This document shows positions 47,993 to 58,296 of a DNA stretch of 64,000 nt, piece by piece. The stretch lies in NCBI GenBank assembly GCA_900074745.1, contig LT598462.1, positions 434,001 through 498,000 of the forward strand. Reading direction: 5' to 3'. A program made the translations under genes and the position numbers. The notes beneath the pieces were generated by a model. The model was not told the DNA's origin and did no database searches. It was given only the letters and a program-made list of their open reading frames with translations. Each line of letters starts with the position of its first letter. Positions within the stretch are counted from its first letter, which is position 1. The DNA is from Lachancea mirantina (taxonomy: Eukaryota; Ascomycota; Saccharomycetes; Saccharomycetales; Saccharomycetaceae).

Positions 47993-50722
47993 TCAGAACG
48001 CTTCGTTCTCTTCTTCTTCCTCAAAAGGATTTTTCTCTTTCATGGCCGCCTCATAAGATGGTGGTGCTGAAGTCCAAATGATATTGCCCTTTTCATCAAA
48101 ACCTGCACCTTCGTCAGACATTGGGATATCTGATCCCAAGAGCGTTAATTGAGTGTCTGAAAATCCGTATGGATCGCGAGGAACCCACATCATAGGACAC
48201 TTGGCACCGACCGCAGGGTAGTTGTAGGCGTTCTTGAGGGCGTCTGCATCTGTAGTGTCCTCTGGATCGGGCAAATTGTAAATTTCAGGTAGGATACTGC
48301 GCGCGACTTTATAAGAGAGGTAAATGTGAGGTTGAAAATATCTTTTCCAAAATGGTGCCGCAGGTATAGACGTCTCTTCACCGTCTGCCAATAGTGGAAC
48401 CGTGGCAAGATTGTTTTCATTGTCAGATGCCATCGTAGCATTGACTTCGAAAGTGTTTTCGCTTCTCAAACTCTTTGTGTTCTGGTCAAGGTGCAAAGAA
48501 GACCGGGGCTGGTACTTCCGGATAGGGAAGTGCGGAAGTTGTTTCACACCTTCTTTAGAGTCTTGGCTGCCCGGTTTATTAACAAATGACGGCGTATTGG
48601 ATTTACCGTCAAGTGGCTTCATAGTGTCCATTGGCACCACTTGCATCAAATTGTCAAATGCGATATTGAAATTGAGGTGAATGAATACGGTAACAGCAAT
48701 ACAAACCACTTGAAGAACAATGGGACCCCAACCTTTGCCTACTGCAAAAAGACCCAGCAAGCAGATTTGACCCACGTACAAACCAACAAATGTTTGAAAT
48801 AAGGCTCTTGGGTAGCAGATCCCACGCATAGGAGCAGATTCTTGAAACACATAAGTCAAATTGTAAAGGTACGCGACGTAAAGCAAAAGGAAAGCAACAG
48901 CGGCAAACAGTAAAATAATGGGTGCAATTATAGCGTAAGAGAACACAATAACCGCCAAATTGGTGTAGACTGGGAATGTGGTACCCCATTGCATGCTTCC
49001 AAGCCCGGTAAACCGGGACCACTTCTTTCTCGCAGTACCATCTAGCAGATAGCCTAGCACATAAAATAAAATCAATGAAACAATTTGTAGTAATGCACCC
49101 GACGAAACCGTGAGACCCTGTAACATAATGTATGCAACGTAAAAGTTGGAAGATTTCGGTAAGTTTGTCGCCAGCAAGCTCATTGATGAAGTGGGGTCTT
49201 TCACAATTTGCGTGACCACCGAGGTTGCAGACGAAGCAATTGTGGTAACCAAAAACACTTGAACAAATTGGAATCCGAAAAACGCTTGCTGAGTGAAGTA
49301 CTCTATATGTTGAACGGATGGAGCACCAGCAACCAGAGCCATTTTCCTTATGATTATGGGGAGCAGCATCATGAGAACTGCTAAAGCTATGGTAGGTGCC
49401 ATTGCTGTCAAAAGGCCCATTAGTCGTTCTGGAAGATGATATATGAATCTCAACCACGGAAGTTTATCCGTTAAGTAGTTGATGTTAGAAATCAGGCCAA
49501 CAAAAGCAACTGGGAAAGCCCATAGAATGATGAGCGCAATAATGGCTGCCACGGCCCCAAATTTTCTAATCGTGCGTTCGAGCCAGTGCATTCTTGTATT
49601 GAACCAAACGATGTCTTGTGGACGAATACCTGCATAAGCAGGTGTCATTTTCAAAGGCTCGTGATGAATGGTGCTTTGCACAGCAATCTGAGCATGGTAT
49701 TGAGACTCAAATTCAACAAATACAGAGTTGAAAGGCTTGGCCTCATCGTGATTGGATTGAAGTTCAATAATATCGGCGTTCAATTTGGGAAGTTCCTCTT
49801 TCAGAAAGTCGATGGTGTCGACTTTCTTTCCGATCAAAAATTTGAGGCGATGGGTTGGTCTTTTGTTTTGTGGCACATACTGTGCAATGTCGGTGGAAGG
49901 TACGTAATCTGGATTTTTCTTCTTCAGCTTGGCAATTTTTTTAACCGCAGTTTTCAAATATTTTGTCATTGCTGCTTCGAGCTGCATGGCCATAGCGTCC
50001 CGCTCCGAGACTTTCTTCTCGAGTTGGCCTGCACCTCTTGCGATCCATACGTTCTTTACACCGACGAATAGCTTGGGAAATTCGGATTCCAGCAAGTATT
50101 TTTCGGGCACAGATTGGAACATCACGGTCCGCGAAGACAGTTTCCGCGCATATCTTGGAGATGAAAGAACCGCCTGACGTACTGAAGTGTAGTAGACCAG
50201 TTCGCGATATATCACGAATAAGAATCCCCAGTAGAATACCCAACCAACAAAAACATGTGCATAGTAACGGGGCTTTTTGATCACGTTAGTGTATGCCAAC
50301 ATGTCGAACCCGCTGTGTTTGACACCATTCGCAGCGTTCACGGGCAAAAGTATGGGCAAAACGTAAACGAGGGACACAAAACAGTACATCGAGATGATCA
50401 AGAGAAATCTGAGGAAGAAATAGCCGTCGATTCCCGCTTGCTGTATGATGAAATTGTCGGATTTTTTCAGCAGGGGTAAAAGCCATTGCCAGGGGCCGCG
50501 CGGTAAAGGTTCAGGTTTTTTCTCGTCATTGATCAGATCGAAAGACGATTTGGGCTCATACACACGTTTCAGTTTCATTCTTAGCAAAATGAACACAAGG
50601 ATGAAAGCGCTAAAGAAGATGGAATTCGTCACAAACGCGGTCAAAACTTGGGACGTCGACGCCGGTTTGCCGGCCTCGAGCGAGTCGTCGTCTCTTTTTA
50701 GCAGGGTCAGAGTAAAGTCCAT
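47993..50722 (-). CDS. RSN1: Rsn1-like CSC1/OSCA/TMEM63 family membrane protein
   Basis: 909 residues (S. cerevisiae Rsn1 953). A first membrane helix at about 30-50, an N-terminal TM pair near 105-185, a cytosolic domain around 190-380 (VMFQSVPEKYLLESEFPKLF and VFVEFESQYHAQIA, the RRM-like part of CSC1 proteins), then a large multi-helix core from about 390 to 690. The C-terminal 200 residues are cytosolic and acidic. The family includes hyperosmolality-gated cation channels; whether Rsn1 itself conducts is not known. YMR266W is syntenic. Confidence 0.94.
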   Translation of the reverse strand: MDFTLTLLKRDDDSLEAGKPASTSQVLTAFVTNSIFFSAFILVFILLRMKLKRVYEPKSSFDLINDEKKPEPLPRGPWQWLLPLLKKSDNFIIQQAGIDGYFFLRFLLIISMYCFVSLVYVLPILLPVNAANGVKHSGFDMLAYTNVIKKPRYYAHVFVGWVFYWGFLFVIYRELVYYTSVRQAVLSSPRYARKLSSRTVMFQSVPEKYLLESEFPKLFVGVKNVWIARGAGQLEKKVSERDAMAMQLEAAMTKYLKTAVKKIAKLKKKNPDYVPSTDIAQYVPQNKRPTHRLKFLIGKKVDTIDFLKEELPKLNADIIELQSNHDEAKPFNSVFVEFESQYHAQIAVQSTIHHEPLKMTPAYAGIRPQDIVWFNTRMHWLERTIRKFGAVAAIIALIILWAFPVAFVGLISNINYLTDKLPWLRFIYHLPERLMGLLTAMAPTIALAVLMMLLPIIIRKMALVAGAPSVQHIEYFTQQAFFGFQFVQVFLVTTIASSATSVVTQIVKDPTSSMSLLATNLPKSSNFYVAYIMLQGLTVSSGALLQIVSLILFYVLGYLLDGTARKKWSRFTGLGSMQWGTTFPVYTNLAVIVFSYAIIAPIILLFAAVAFLLLYVAYLYNLTYVFQESAPMRGICYPRALFQTFVGLYVGQICLLGLFAVGKGWGPIVLQVVCIAVTVFIHLNFNIAFDNLMQVVPMDTMKPLDGKSNTPSFVNKPGSQDSKEGVKQLPHFPIRKYQPRSSLHLDQNTKSLRSENTFEVNATMASDNENNLATVPLLADGEETSIPAAPFWKRYFQPHIYLSYKVARSILPEIYNLPDPEDTTDADALKNAYNYPAVGAKCPMMWVPRDPYGFSDTQLTLLGSDIPMSDEGAGFDEKGNIIWTSAPPSYEAAMKEKNPFEEEEENEAF

Positions 50723-51666
50723 TGTGAGGGGGTTGCTTTGCGGAGTTCAAAACACGGAGAGGGGGCGAACGGGAAAAAAAGTCAAACTGCAAACGCGGTT
50801 CTTTTCTGGAGCGTAGTAGCTGTTGTTTACCTTCAAACAGTCTTTGGAGTCCTCAAGGGCCTAGTATCTTTGCAGATCTCGCTTTTCCAGTAAAACTCTC
50901 CTCGATGGGAAGATCAGAGACCCACTTTCACAAACTAAAAATAGGCCAACAATCACTGTTTTTTTTGCCTACAGCTGTGCCGAAATGGTCGATTTTGAAT
51001 TGGTTTGTCAACACACTGATGGGACGGGCTGCGGTCCTTCAAGAGTAATGGTTTGTCAGTCAAAAAAGATGATTTGTTGATGACATCCATTTTGTTTTTC
51101 TCCCTAAGGGCTTCGAGGGCATCGTATTATATGGAAAAAAGCTTCCATTCCTCTGCATGCATGCGTGGAAGTTATGTCATGCTTAGAAAACGTAGTGAGA
51201 CGTTACATTCCCGCAGCTTTCTCGAGAAAAAGTGCAGCCGCATTCTTGGATTAAATCAGAGTTCACCGCTTTTCCTGCAGAAAGCCTGAACGGCTGCTGC
51301 GTCTGCAGCGGTTCTATGCATAAGCCCGCATGAACCTGCGTAAGAACCACAAAACCAACGTGAAAACTCGTCACGAGTGACCCGTGCAACGCGAGAATGT
51401 AGCGTGTATTCTAACACCCTGACACCCTGCGCTTTCGAAATTCAGCGGCTGGGCGAATCTGGCTTCCCATCGTAAGAAGCCACTTCTGAATGCCGCTATA
51501 AGTCGTTATCTTGAATACACACGGCTTTGGCTCCCCCAGATGAGTTTTATCATCTTAGAGCTAGTACATGTAAAAGTAGGGCTGTAATCTACCTGGTATT
51601 GCAGCTGCCGTTAGCAGTGATTATTCCTTATCTGAGACTCGTTAACAGTGACTTGAAACGAATGGT

Positions 51667-51704
51667 CGGGTAACCTTGTGAGCTCATGTGTAAATCCGGG
51701 TAAG
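51667..51704 (+). promoter_or_regulatory. Pair of Reb1-type sites
   Basis: CGGGTAA occurs at about 51667-51673 and again at about 51698-51704. It is the Reb1 core. Two sites 31 bp apart in the RSN1-CAC2 gap could position nucleosomes or stop transcription. Function is inferred. Confidence 0.45.
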
Positions 51705-51724
51705 TGGAGGGAGTCGCTGGCACG

Positions 51725-51775
51725 TATACGAGTATTTCACTAGGTAACGTCAGTATCAAGCAAAACGACAGACTA
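51725..51775 (+). repeat. Dispersed short repeat, copy 3
   Basis: GGTAACGTCAGTATCAAGCA with a following GACAGACT box. The same string with two changes is at 57741-57760 on the other strand (AGTAACGTCAGTATAAAGC), and the GACAGACT box recurs at 25012-25019 reversed. Confidence 0.5.
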
Positions 51776-52723
51776 ATAAGCTATAGGATAGCGAACTTAA
51801 TCATTTGTTGCAGTGATGAAGTTTTGCCTGCTGACAACTGGAATGTCGTCACGCAAGGGATGAAATACTGGGACCTTTTCCGTCATTGAAAGAACTGGAA
51901 AAGGTACTTGAAGCGATGCGCTGCGCCTAAATAAATTGTTTTTAGCGTTGTAAGCAGTAGAAGTGAGCATGTCGATAGTCATTTGTAGCACTAGAACTCA
52001 GGCCCGAAATGTAAATACGACAAACCCCCACCCTCTGAATGACGGTTGCCCTCTGAGAGACCAGCTTGAGTGGCCAGAAGGTTCAACAGTTTGTCTTCTC
52101 GTCATAATCACTATGTACGCTACTACAGTTTCGACAAGTTTAGGCCGCTGACTCTAAGGCCGACACTGAGAGATACACGCTATGGCACTGTAACTGGTCT
52201 ATGATATACGCATGAACGACGGTCCCACCGTTCCATATTGAGGCTTGCTGGTTTATGAGAGATAAAGATCAATATAGTCACGTGATCTATGCACTTTCAC
52301 TACAGTACAGGCTCAAGTCATGGCGATGTCTTCCGTGTTATCATAGCGAAGGCAAATACTACGTATATATATCTGCATGTCCATGATTCAGGCGATCGAC
52401 ATTGTCAATCGAACCCATTCGAGTACGATATTGAATCTTTCAAAAACATTCTGACGGTTAGGCACAGACTTGAAGATTTTAGAGGTAGAGTTTCAACCTT
52501 ACATGGTTAAGGCATCAAAATCGAAAGGAGAACTGAGATCTGGTGGACCTAGAGAGCAGGGCGCTCGAGCAGAACTCCTTTTCTTACGTGTCTGGTTATT
52601 TTCCGGCGGACGCTAGGCGGTTTACTTCATTGCGGAAAATGAAAAATATATCAAGGCATCGAGACCTTGAAGATCTCGTAGATTGATAACCCTGCACGCA
52701 GTTTTAACGCCTTTGTGCTTCTC

Positions 52724-54163
52724 ATGGACGCCTCGAACCTACAAATCTATTGGCATGAATCGCAACCTATCTACAGCGTGTCTTTCCAGTCCCATAGCGA
52801 CACTGGAAGTCTCAAACGAAGGCTTGTAACTGCTGGCGGAGACAACAAGATTCGAGTATGGCAATTGAACTTTTCGGCTGAGAATTACAGGAAAGTCGAA
52901 ACCATCGATTTTCTATCATCGATGGCACAGCATGAACAAGCGGTAAACGTTGTGAGATTCAATTCCAGTCAGACTTTACTGGCCAGTGGGAGTGACGACG
53001 GGCAACTTTTCCTGTGGGAGAAAAACGACAAGATGGTGCAAGAGTTTGGCGTTGAAGAAGAAGAGTTGGCAGAGTTCAAGGAATGTTGGTACATTTCCAA
53101 GCGCTTGAGATCAACTTCGACAACAGGTGGATCGGAAATTTACGATTTATGCTGGAGTCCCGACGATACTCACATTGTAACGGCATCCATGGACAATACA
53201 GTACGGATTTTTAACGTGGAGACGGGTCATTGCACTGCTTCGTGTAGTGAGCATCATCACTACGCACAGGGGGTTGCTTGGGATCCATTGAATGCATTTA
53301 TCATTTCTCAATCTGCGGACAGATCCGTAAACGTCTACAACATTTTGCGTGATGACCAAGGTTCAATTACAGGTTTACAACTTAGAAACAAAATTGTCAA
53401 AGGTGATGTGCCTACAAGGAGTGATTCTGATTGCAGACAGCTCCACCTCGACTCTACCAAACAGATCTTTTTATTCCACAATGAAACTCTGCCGTCGTTT
53501 TTCAGACGACCCGCATTGTCCCCGTGTGGATCCCTGCTATGCTGTCCAGCAGGTATTCTCAAATCGTGCTCCTCCCAAGCAGAGACGAATTCAGAAGAGG
53601 TTATCAATGCGGTTCACATTTTCACAAGATCTTCTCTCGTGCATAACAGTAACCGGCCCGTTCTGACACTCCCATTTCTGAAAAGGCCCGCATTGGTATG
53701 TGCTTTCAATCCGTTAGGTTTCGAAATTACTGCTGGCAGTAAGCCTTACATTAATCTGCCATATAAATTGGTATTCGCCGTTGCGACTTCAAATGAGGTG
53801 CTCATTTATGATACAGAAACTATTCAGCCCGTGTCGATCATAGGCAATTTACACTATGCCCCGCTGACGGATGTGAGCTGGTCCGAGGACGGCCTCATGC
53901 TAATGGTGTCCTCGACAGACGGGTTTTGTTCTTACGTGTCAATAGAGAAGGATCTATTTGGTTCGGTTTACAGGGGTCAATTCCCCAAACCAACGCCCGT
54001 GAAACCGTTAGTTAAGAAACATGAAGAACCAAAAACAAGCATTGTAAATGTTTTGCCAGTGAGGCGGAAACCTGCGTCAGAAAAGCCGGATTCGAGGACA
54101 AATGACAGTAATGGAAACGCGCCGAAACGCAGAGTGCAGACTGCCGTAGTAAATAAAACGTAA
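52724..54163 (+). CDS. CAC2: CAF-1 middle subunit Cac2
   Basis: 479 residues from the ATG at 52724 (S. cerevisiae 468); the frame opens three codons earlier at a GTG. It begins MDASNLQIYWHESQPIYSV, the conserved Cac2 start. Seven WD40 blades are visible, for example ITTAGGD-type TAGGDNKIRVW, VRFNSSQTLLASGSDDGQLF with LW, and LCWSPDDTHIVTASMDNTVR. Cac2 (CHAF1B homologue) binds the Cac1 subunit and places H3-H4 on replicated DNA. The C-terminus is basic and disordered. YML102W is the syntenic counterpart. Confidence 0.96.
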   Translation: MDASNLQIYWHESQPIYSVSFQSHSDTGSLKRRLVTAGGDNKIRVWQLNFSAENYRKVETIDFLSSMAQHEQAVNVVRFNSSQTLLASGSDDGQLFLWEKNDKMVQEFGVEEEELAEFKECWYISKRLRSTSTTGGSEIYDLCWSPDDTHIVTASMDNTVRIFNVETGHCTASCSEHHHYAQGVAWDPLNAFIISQSADRSVNVYNILRDDQGSITGLQLRNKIVKGDVPTRSDSDCRQLHLDSTKQIFLFHNETLPSFFRRPALSPCGSLLCCPAGILKSCSSQAETNSEEVINAVHIFTRSSLVHNSNRPVLTLPFLKRPALVCAFNPLGFEITAGSKPYINLPYKLVFAVATSNEVLIYDTETIQPVSIIGNLHYAPLTDVSWSEDGLMLMVSSTDGFCSYVSIEKDLFGSVYRGQFPKPTPVKPLVKKHEEPKTSIVNVLPVRRKPASEKPDSRTNDSNGNAPKRRVQTAVVNKT

Positions 54164-54275
54164 AATTACCTTTTAGTCGTTATTTAAAGCCATCGCTTCT
54201 TCTGGCAAAAGTCGAGAGCGAAAGCCATGGGATGCATTGGGAAGGGTGTTAAGGTTGAATCCGCGCGTTCTTAAT

Positions 54276-54875
54276 TCATTTATTGATCAAAGACCGCAAA
54301 TCTTGGTCGTCTTTGAGCTTTTCTTCCAGGTTATGGTACGACTGCCACACTAGATACCGTTTACGGTCCTCGACGGACGCGTCGGCAGAATTGAGCGCGC
54401 TCAGATCCTCAGAAGGGTCAACCTGGTATTTTTCCAATAAATTGTCGGGCCTTATGTTACTCCTCTTTTTGGGATCCGTCTCGAGCGTCTCACGTGCGTC
54501 TCTCGCGTCAGAGCTGCCTGTGACTTCTTGTGCAGACTCGGAACTGTAACCAGGTGGGAACGGGAACTCATCACCTCTTAAAAATTGTTCAACGGTTTCC
54601 TCCACGGAACCAGTTTTTTCCAAACTGTACCGCACTTGTTCCCGATCTAACGCTGGTGCAAGACTCTGCACTACTTCGATCATATCGTCGTTAACCGCTC
54701 TTCTGGGCCTTCTACGCACAGTGTTTGCGTTTCTACGCGTCGTTGCACTGGTCGTGCTCGCACTCTCCGCCGCGGCCCGCTGCGCTGACGGATGATGTTC
54801 CGATTGCATGAACCATTTCAATAACACGAACGCAAGTACAAGGATCGCCAGAAACGTGGCAGTTGATCCGTCCAT
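54276..54875 (-). CDS. CUE1: Cue1-like ERAD Ubc7 anchor
   Basis: 199 residues (S. cerevisiae Cue1 203). A single N-terminal membrane helix at about 5-22 anchors it in the ER. A CUE ubiquitin-binding domain covers about 63-103 ([20 protein letters not shown], then VEETVEQFL). The C-terminal helical part (about 145-199) corresponds to the Ubc7-binding region. Cue1 recruits and activates Ubc7 for Hrd1 and Doa10 ligases. S. cerevisiae CUE4 is a short paralogue without that region; length places this single copy with CUE1. Confidence 0.93.
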   Translation of the reverse strand: MDGSTATFLAILVLAFVLLKWFMQSEHHPSAQRAAAESASTTSATTRRNANTVRRRPRRAVNDDMIEVVQSLAPALDREQVRYSLEKTGSVEETVEQFLRGDEFPFPPGYSSESAQEVTGSSDARDARETLETDPKKRSNIRPDNLLEKYQVDPSEDLSALNSADASVEDRKRYLVWQSYHNLEEKLKDDQDLRSLINK

Positions 54876-54980
54876 ATCTCCGTACTATCTTCAATATTCT
54901 TGTCGTGCTACCTGGAGGTTCTAGTTGGCTTAGTTTATTATATAATTTTCGTATGAGACGATTATATCTCCATGTGATTA

Positions 54981-54988
54981 TCACGTGA
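54981..54988. promoter_or_regulatory. Cbf1-type E-box upstream of CUE1
   Basis: TCACGTGA about 105 bp upstream of the CUE1 ATG, within the short SAP30-CUE1 gap. Site identity is exact; binding is inferred. Confidence 0.4.
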
Positions 54989-55025
54989 CATTTTACCCAC
55001 AATCGCCAAAGCCCTCCCGTAGTCT

Positions 55026-55541
55026 TCACTGATCCTGGAATTCCATTTTAAACTTGCGCTTGCGATTCTTCACTTTGTAGATGAACGTCGGTATGCACTC
55101 CGTCTCTTTTACGCTCGACGAGGTGAAATGTCTTTTCACCTGACTTGCGAGCTCCTTCTTGGTAATCCTTGCTCCTGGAACGCCATGTTGGTTCCTTCTA
55201 CTCGAGTAAGTTTTCCCACCCAATTCTGAGCCCAACAGGTAACCAGATAGCGATAAATTGTCTTCTGCGTTCAAACTGTAATGATCTTTGTACTTACGCA
55301 GAAACTCGTCAGAATAGGATTCGAAGTCCGCCGGATGTGTTTGTTCTTCGTTGTCGGGATGATTATTGTCAATGTGCCTTCGTAGAAGTTCCTTTAGGTA
55401 CTGTTGTTGCGCAACTGTCAATCTTTGTTTCCCACTGGCCCTGGCGTTGTTTGTACTAGCACCGTGGCTTTGACCCGTATTATTGTTGCTTCTACCGCGA
55501 GACTCCGATTCTGAATTGGAATTGTGGGATCGTGGCGCCAT
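55026..55541 (-). CDS. SAP30: Rpd3L histone deacetylase subunit Sap30
   Basis: 171 residues (S. cerevisiae 201). A Ser/Asn-rich N-terminus (SNSESESRGRSNNNTG) leads into a conserved segment LTVAQQQYLKELLRRHIDNN and FESYSDEFLRKYKDHYSLN, the Sin3-binding part of Sap30. A basic C-terminal region follows. Sap30 is specific to the large Rpd3L complex. It lies directly upstream of CUE1 on the same strand, as in YMR263W/YMR264W. Confidence 0.93.
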   Translation of the reverse strand: MAPRSHNSNSESESRGRSNNNTGQSHGASTNNARASGKQRLTVAQQQYLKELLRRHIDNNHPDNEEQTHPADFESYSDEFLRKYKDHYSLNAEDNLSLSGYLLGSELGGKTYSSRRNQHGVPGARITKKELASQVKRHFTSSSVKETECIPTFIYKVKNRKRKFKMEFQDQ

Positions 55542-55661
55542 TGTGTACGAGTTGTGGAGTCCTTGATGCGGTTCTGGTTAGGTCGTGAGGCAAGGCTTGA
55601 ATTTGTTCGGAGTTCTGTTGTATAATTTTCCATCTTAAAGATCACCATCTTGGAAAAAATC

Positions 55662-56615
55662 CTATATATTAGACAATCCAAGAAACGTACTGAAATTGCG
55701 ACAAATAACGTCTTGAACAGCGTAATCGTCCTTGAATTCGTAATGCTCGCGTATTTTGGTTAAGACAAGTCGAAGGTTTTCAACCTGGGAGGCCATAGAC
55801 GTGGTATCGACGGCGAAATCGGTTTCGGTTAAGAGACACTCCAGTGGGACAGTTTCGAGCAGTTTTGTGCCGAGTTGATCGTCTTTGTCGACCTTAAAGT
55901 TGATATATTGCGAGGTACTCACGAACAGTCGTTGGGGGCCGAATTTCGGAAGCCAAAAATCTCGTAGTGTCGCGATGGACCCAGTGTACGAATGCAAACA
56001 GACGTTCACGTTTGAAGCGGGCAAAAGCAGTTGCCGGCATTGCTCAAAGATGATTCCGTGACATTTGACGGCGTGTAGCGACACTGGAAGTTGTTCGCGG
56101 GCCGCCAGGTCGCACATGGCGCGGAAAACCGCGATCTGATGCGTCATCTTGACTCGAACGTTACCCAGACGTGCAGGACAGTCTTGGGAGTAGAACCCGT
56201 TTTCCGGCAGTCGGAACAATTTATCGAGTCCAACTTCGCCGATGCAGCGCACCCGCCGCCGGTCGAACCTGTCCGATATGTATTGAGGCAAAAATGCGGG
56301 TGTGGGCAGTTTCTGTATGATGGCATCGAGACTTTGTTGGTCGTTGCATTCCAACACAGTCGCATAGTGTTCCCTGGGGTCCACATTTTCTTGCAGCGTG
56401 AAAAGATGGCAGTACCACGGATGCACACCGAACGCCAGCTGCGTGTGTTTGGGAAGATCGCCTTTCTCCAGTCTGGTCCATTCAAATTGGTTGTTGGACA
56501 TCACACATCGCGCTACGGGAGTGTCGTCGTCCTGTGGAATAAACGCACGGTCCCTATCGCTCGTTCCAGCGGTCTTGGTCGCGATGTGGCAATGAGCATC
56601 TATTAGGATTGACAT
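55662..56615 (-). CDS. TatD-family metal-dependent hydrolase (YMR262W type)
   Basis: 317 residues from the ATG at 56615 (S. cerevisiae YMR262W 313); an upstream in-frame ATG at 56720 would add 35 residues with no family match. The TIM-barrel metal ligands are visible: DAHCH at the start, E in RCIGEVGLDKLFRL, H in SLHAVKCHG and CLHSYTG, and D in LLTETDFAVDT. TatD proteins are 3'-5' exonucleases or related hydrolases; the substrate of the YMR262W group is unknown. It lies between SAP30 and TSL1/TPS3 as expected. Confidence 0.88.
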   Translation of the reverse strand: MSILIDAHCHIATKTAGTSDRDRAFIPQDDDTPVARCVMSNNQFEWTRLEKGDLPKHTQLAFGVHPWYCHLFTLQENVDPREHYATVLECNDQQSLDAIIQKLPTPAFLPQYISDRFDRRRVRCIGEVGLDKLFRLPENGFYSQDCPARLGNVRVKMTHQIAVFRAMCDLAAREQLPVSLHAVKCHGIIFEQCRQLLLPASNVNVCLHSYTGSIATLRDFWLPKFGPQRLFVSTSQYINFKVDKDDQLGTKLLETVPLECLLTETDFAVDTTSMASQVENLRLVLTKIREHYEFKDDYAVQDVICRNFSTFLGLSNI

Positions 56616-57239
56616 GAAGACCCCAGCCTGTTGCAGAGCGTTCTTACTTGCCTCTTGAACCTTGTCCGATGAGCTGACATTGGAATATCGTTCTGTACTA
56701 AACTTGATCCCCTTACTCATTTTCTACCCGGTACCTCCTAAACCATGTGAACACATACCCTTGTACGAATACTCAAGTGAGTATATCGCTTTTTACGTTT
56801 CCAAACGGGACAAGAAGATGACGAGCGCTCGTTGGAATCATCAGGGCCCCGACAATGGTGTCGACTCGATGGAGAATACTTGAAATGAAGTCTTCTCTTT
56901 TAGAGCAAATGCAAAAGCTAGATTCTTAACGCCGAATTTCCGACACGTCCTAAGTGTGTAGGGTGGTCTAGGCTGAATATGGAACGTTAGTCGATGGTGG
57001 GTCGTGATTTATCGAACAACTATGAATGAATATGCAGCAGCTTGTGTTTCAATCTCTAGAGGGTTCGTTTTGCAGGTCTTTTGCGTCGCTTAACTGCCAA
57101 GACAAATATATTCAAGGTCGTCAACGACACCAGCAAGCACTGTCGCTTGACAAGAGAATCCCCTCTACATGTATAGACCATCTTATCTTTTGCACACAGC
57201 AGGCCTAAGATCACCAGACCGTTATCAGACCTGAATTCG

Positions 57240-57330
57240 AAATAATGGAGGGTTTATCATTGACTCACGTGACCGTGACGACAGAATACGCAACGCAAGG
57301 CCGAATTGGAAGTTATGGCAGACAATCTCA
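57240..57330 (+). mobile_element. LTR-core relic, copia-type family
   Basis: TCATTGACTCACGTGACCGT, continuing GACGACAGAATA and later GAATTGGAAGTT, parallels the core of the 448-bp LTRs at 17857 and 26289. Only this part is recognisable. It is a strongly decayed fossil with uncertain ends. Confidence 0.4.
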
Positions 57331-57740
57331 GTAATAGATATAGTCGCCATATGTCGCCAAACCAAATCGTCAGTGGTGTGATGGAACAAGAGACAAATGT
57401 TCACGTTTCTCATTGATGGGTTCTCGCACTGTCATAGTCTCGGGGACTAAGCTCTACATGCAAACAAGAGAGCCAGCAACAAAGTAACGAATTGAGGGTA
57501 TCTACTGCCGACACTATTTCAGTAGAGTAATTTCCCAATCTCTTGTGCACTTTTAGTCTCTTAACGATGAACTGTGTGAGCTCCTTGGACGTTTTAGGTG
57601 ATACATCTGCGAGCTGTTCCTATAGATTAGAAAACGACGAGAACCGAGAGTTAAAATCCCACAACATACTACAGAACGCTACAAACGAATGATCTTCCGG
57701 AGCCAAATGCAGGTTTCTTGTTATTGCTAAGTACTCTCAC

Positions 57741-57840
57741 CAGCTTTATACTGACGTTACTCACTGAAAACTCACTTGCGTACATAGCGACAACGTACTG
57801 GATTTTGACTAGCACTTGGGCAAGTTTCTCCGTACTAAGC
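57741..57840 (-). repeat. Dispersed short repeat, copy 4
   Basis: On the minus strand AGTAACGTCAGTATAAAGC matches copy 3, and on the plus strand CCGTACTAAG at 57831-57840 matches copy 2. The two shared blocks are 75 bp apart here and about 20 bp apart in copy 2. Confidence 0.45.
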
Positions 57841-57857
57841 TACTAACATCGGAACGA

Positions 57858-57892
57858 GTTCATTCCCAATTCGCGACGAATTGGGAATGAAC
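57858..57892. repeat. Perfect 35-bp palindrome (16+3+16)
   Basis: Arms GTTCATTCCCAATTCG and CGAATTGGGAATGAAC flank CGA with no mismatch. It is in the upstream region of TSL1/TPS3, about 400 bp before the ATG. Confidence 0.9.
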
Positions 57893-58197
57893 CGGCAGCT
57901 AAAATGGAAGATAGTCCACTATGAAGCCACCAAATGTCTAAGCCATTGGTTAAATGGGCACAGCCTAAGCGACAAAATTCGCCGAAGCTCGAGAAGCATA
58001 CCCGTTCGACGTGATGATGTCTCAAAAAGAAAACCGAACCCGCGAATCTCCGGATTCGTGGTTTCGTCGCATTCACCTCCAGTGCTGGTTTCCATTGGTT
58101 CATATTCTATTTACCGGTTTCTGGCTGGTTACTCATACGATGGACGATCACTTGATACGCTATGTCATCACGTGATTCCCTTTTTCCAGTTCAAAAA

Positions 58198-58202
58198 AGG
58201 GG
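58198..58202 (+). promoter_or_regulatory. Stress response element of TSL1/TPS3
   Basis: AGGGG within AAAAAAGGGGA, about 95 bp upstream of the ATG, is the Msn2/Msn4 core. Trehalose genes are classic targets of these factors. Confidence 0.5.
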
Positions 58203-58296
58203 AGTTATGTTAGCATCTTCGATTCCTTGTATCGACCACTTCAAAGTATAACCTGGGAAGCGCAACTCCTGGAAAGTCGTTTCCGAAGCGTTTGAG

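Larger units (their letters stand above)
50723..52723. other. Large intergenic region, RSN1-CAC2
   Basis: 2.0 kb between divergent genes. It contains two Reb1-type sites, a dispersed short repeat at 51725-51775, TCACGTGA at 52278-52285 and short open frames (51704-51889, 52289-52510 among others) with no recognisable protein character. S. cerevisiae has YMR265C in this neighbourhood; I find no trace of it. Confidence 0.45.
56616..58296. other. Large intergenic region upstream of TSL1/TPS3
   Basis: About 1.7 kb. It contains an LTR-core relic at 57240-57330, a dispersed short repeat at 57741-57840, a perfect 16+3+16 hairpin at 57858-57892, TCACGTGA at 58168-58175 and a stress-response element at 58198-58202. 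No protein-coding gene is evident. Confidence 0.5.

Noticed and set aside
52289-52510. 73-codon plus-strand frame upstream of CAC2
   Set aside because: No family resemblance; it begins within a TCACGTGA neighbourhood and has unremarkable composition.
58263-58290. GTTTCCGAAGCG resembling the CDEIII core of a point centromere
   Set aside because: Only the TTTCCGAA centre matches, and there is no A/T-rich CDEII of proper length between it and a CDEI site.
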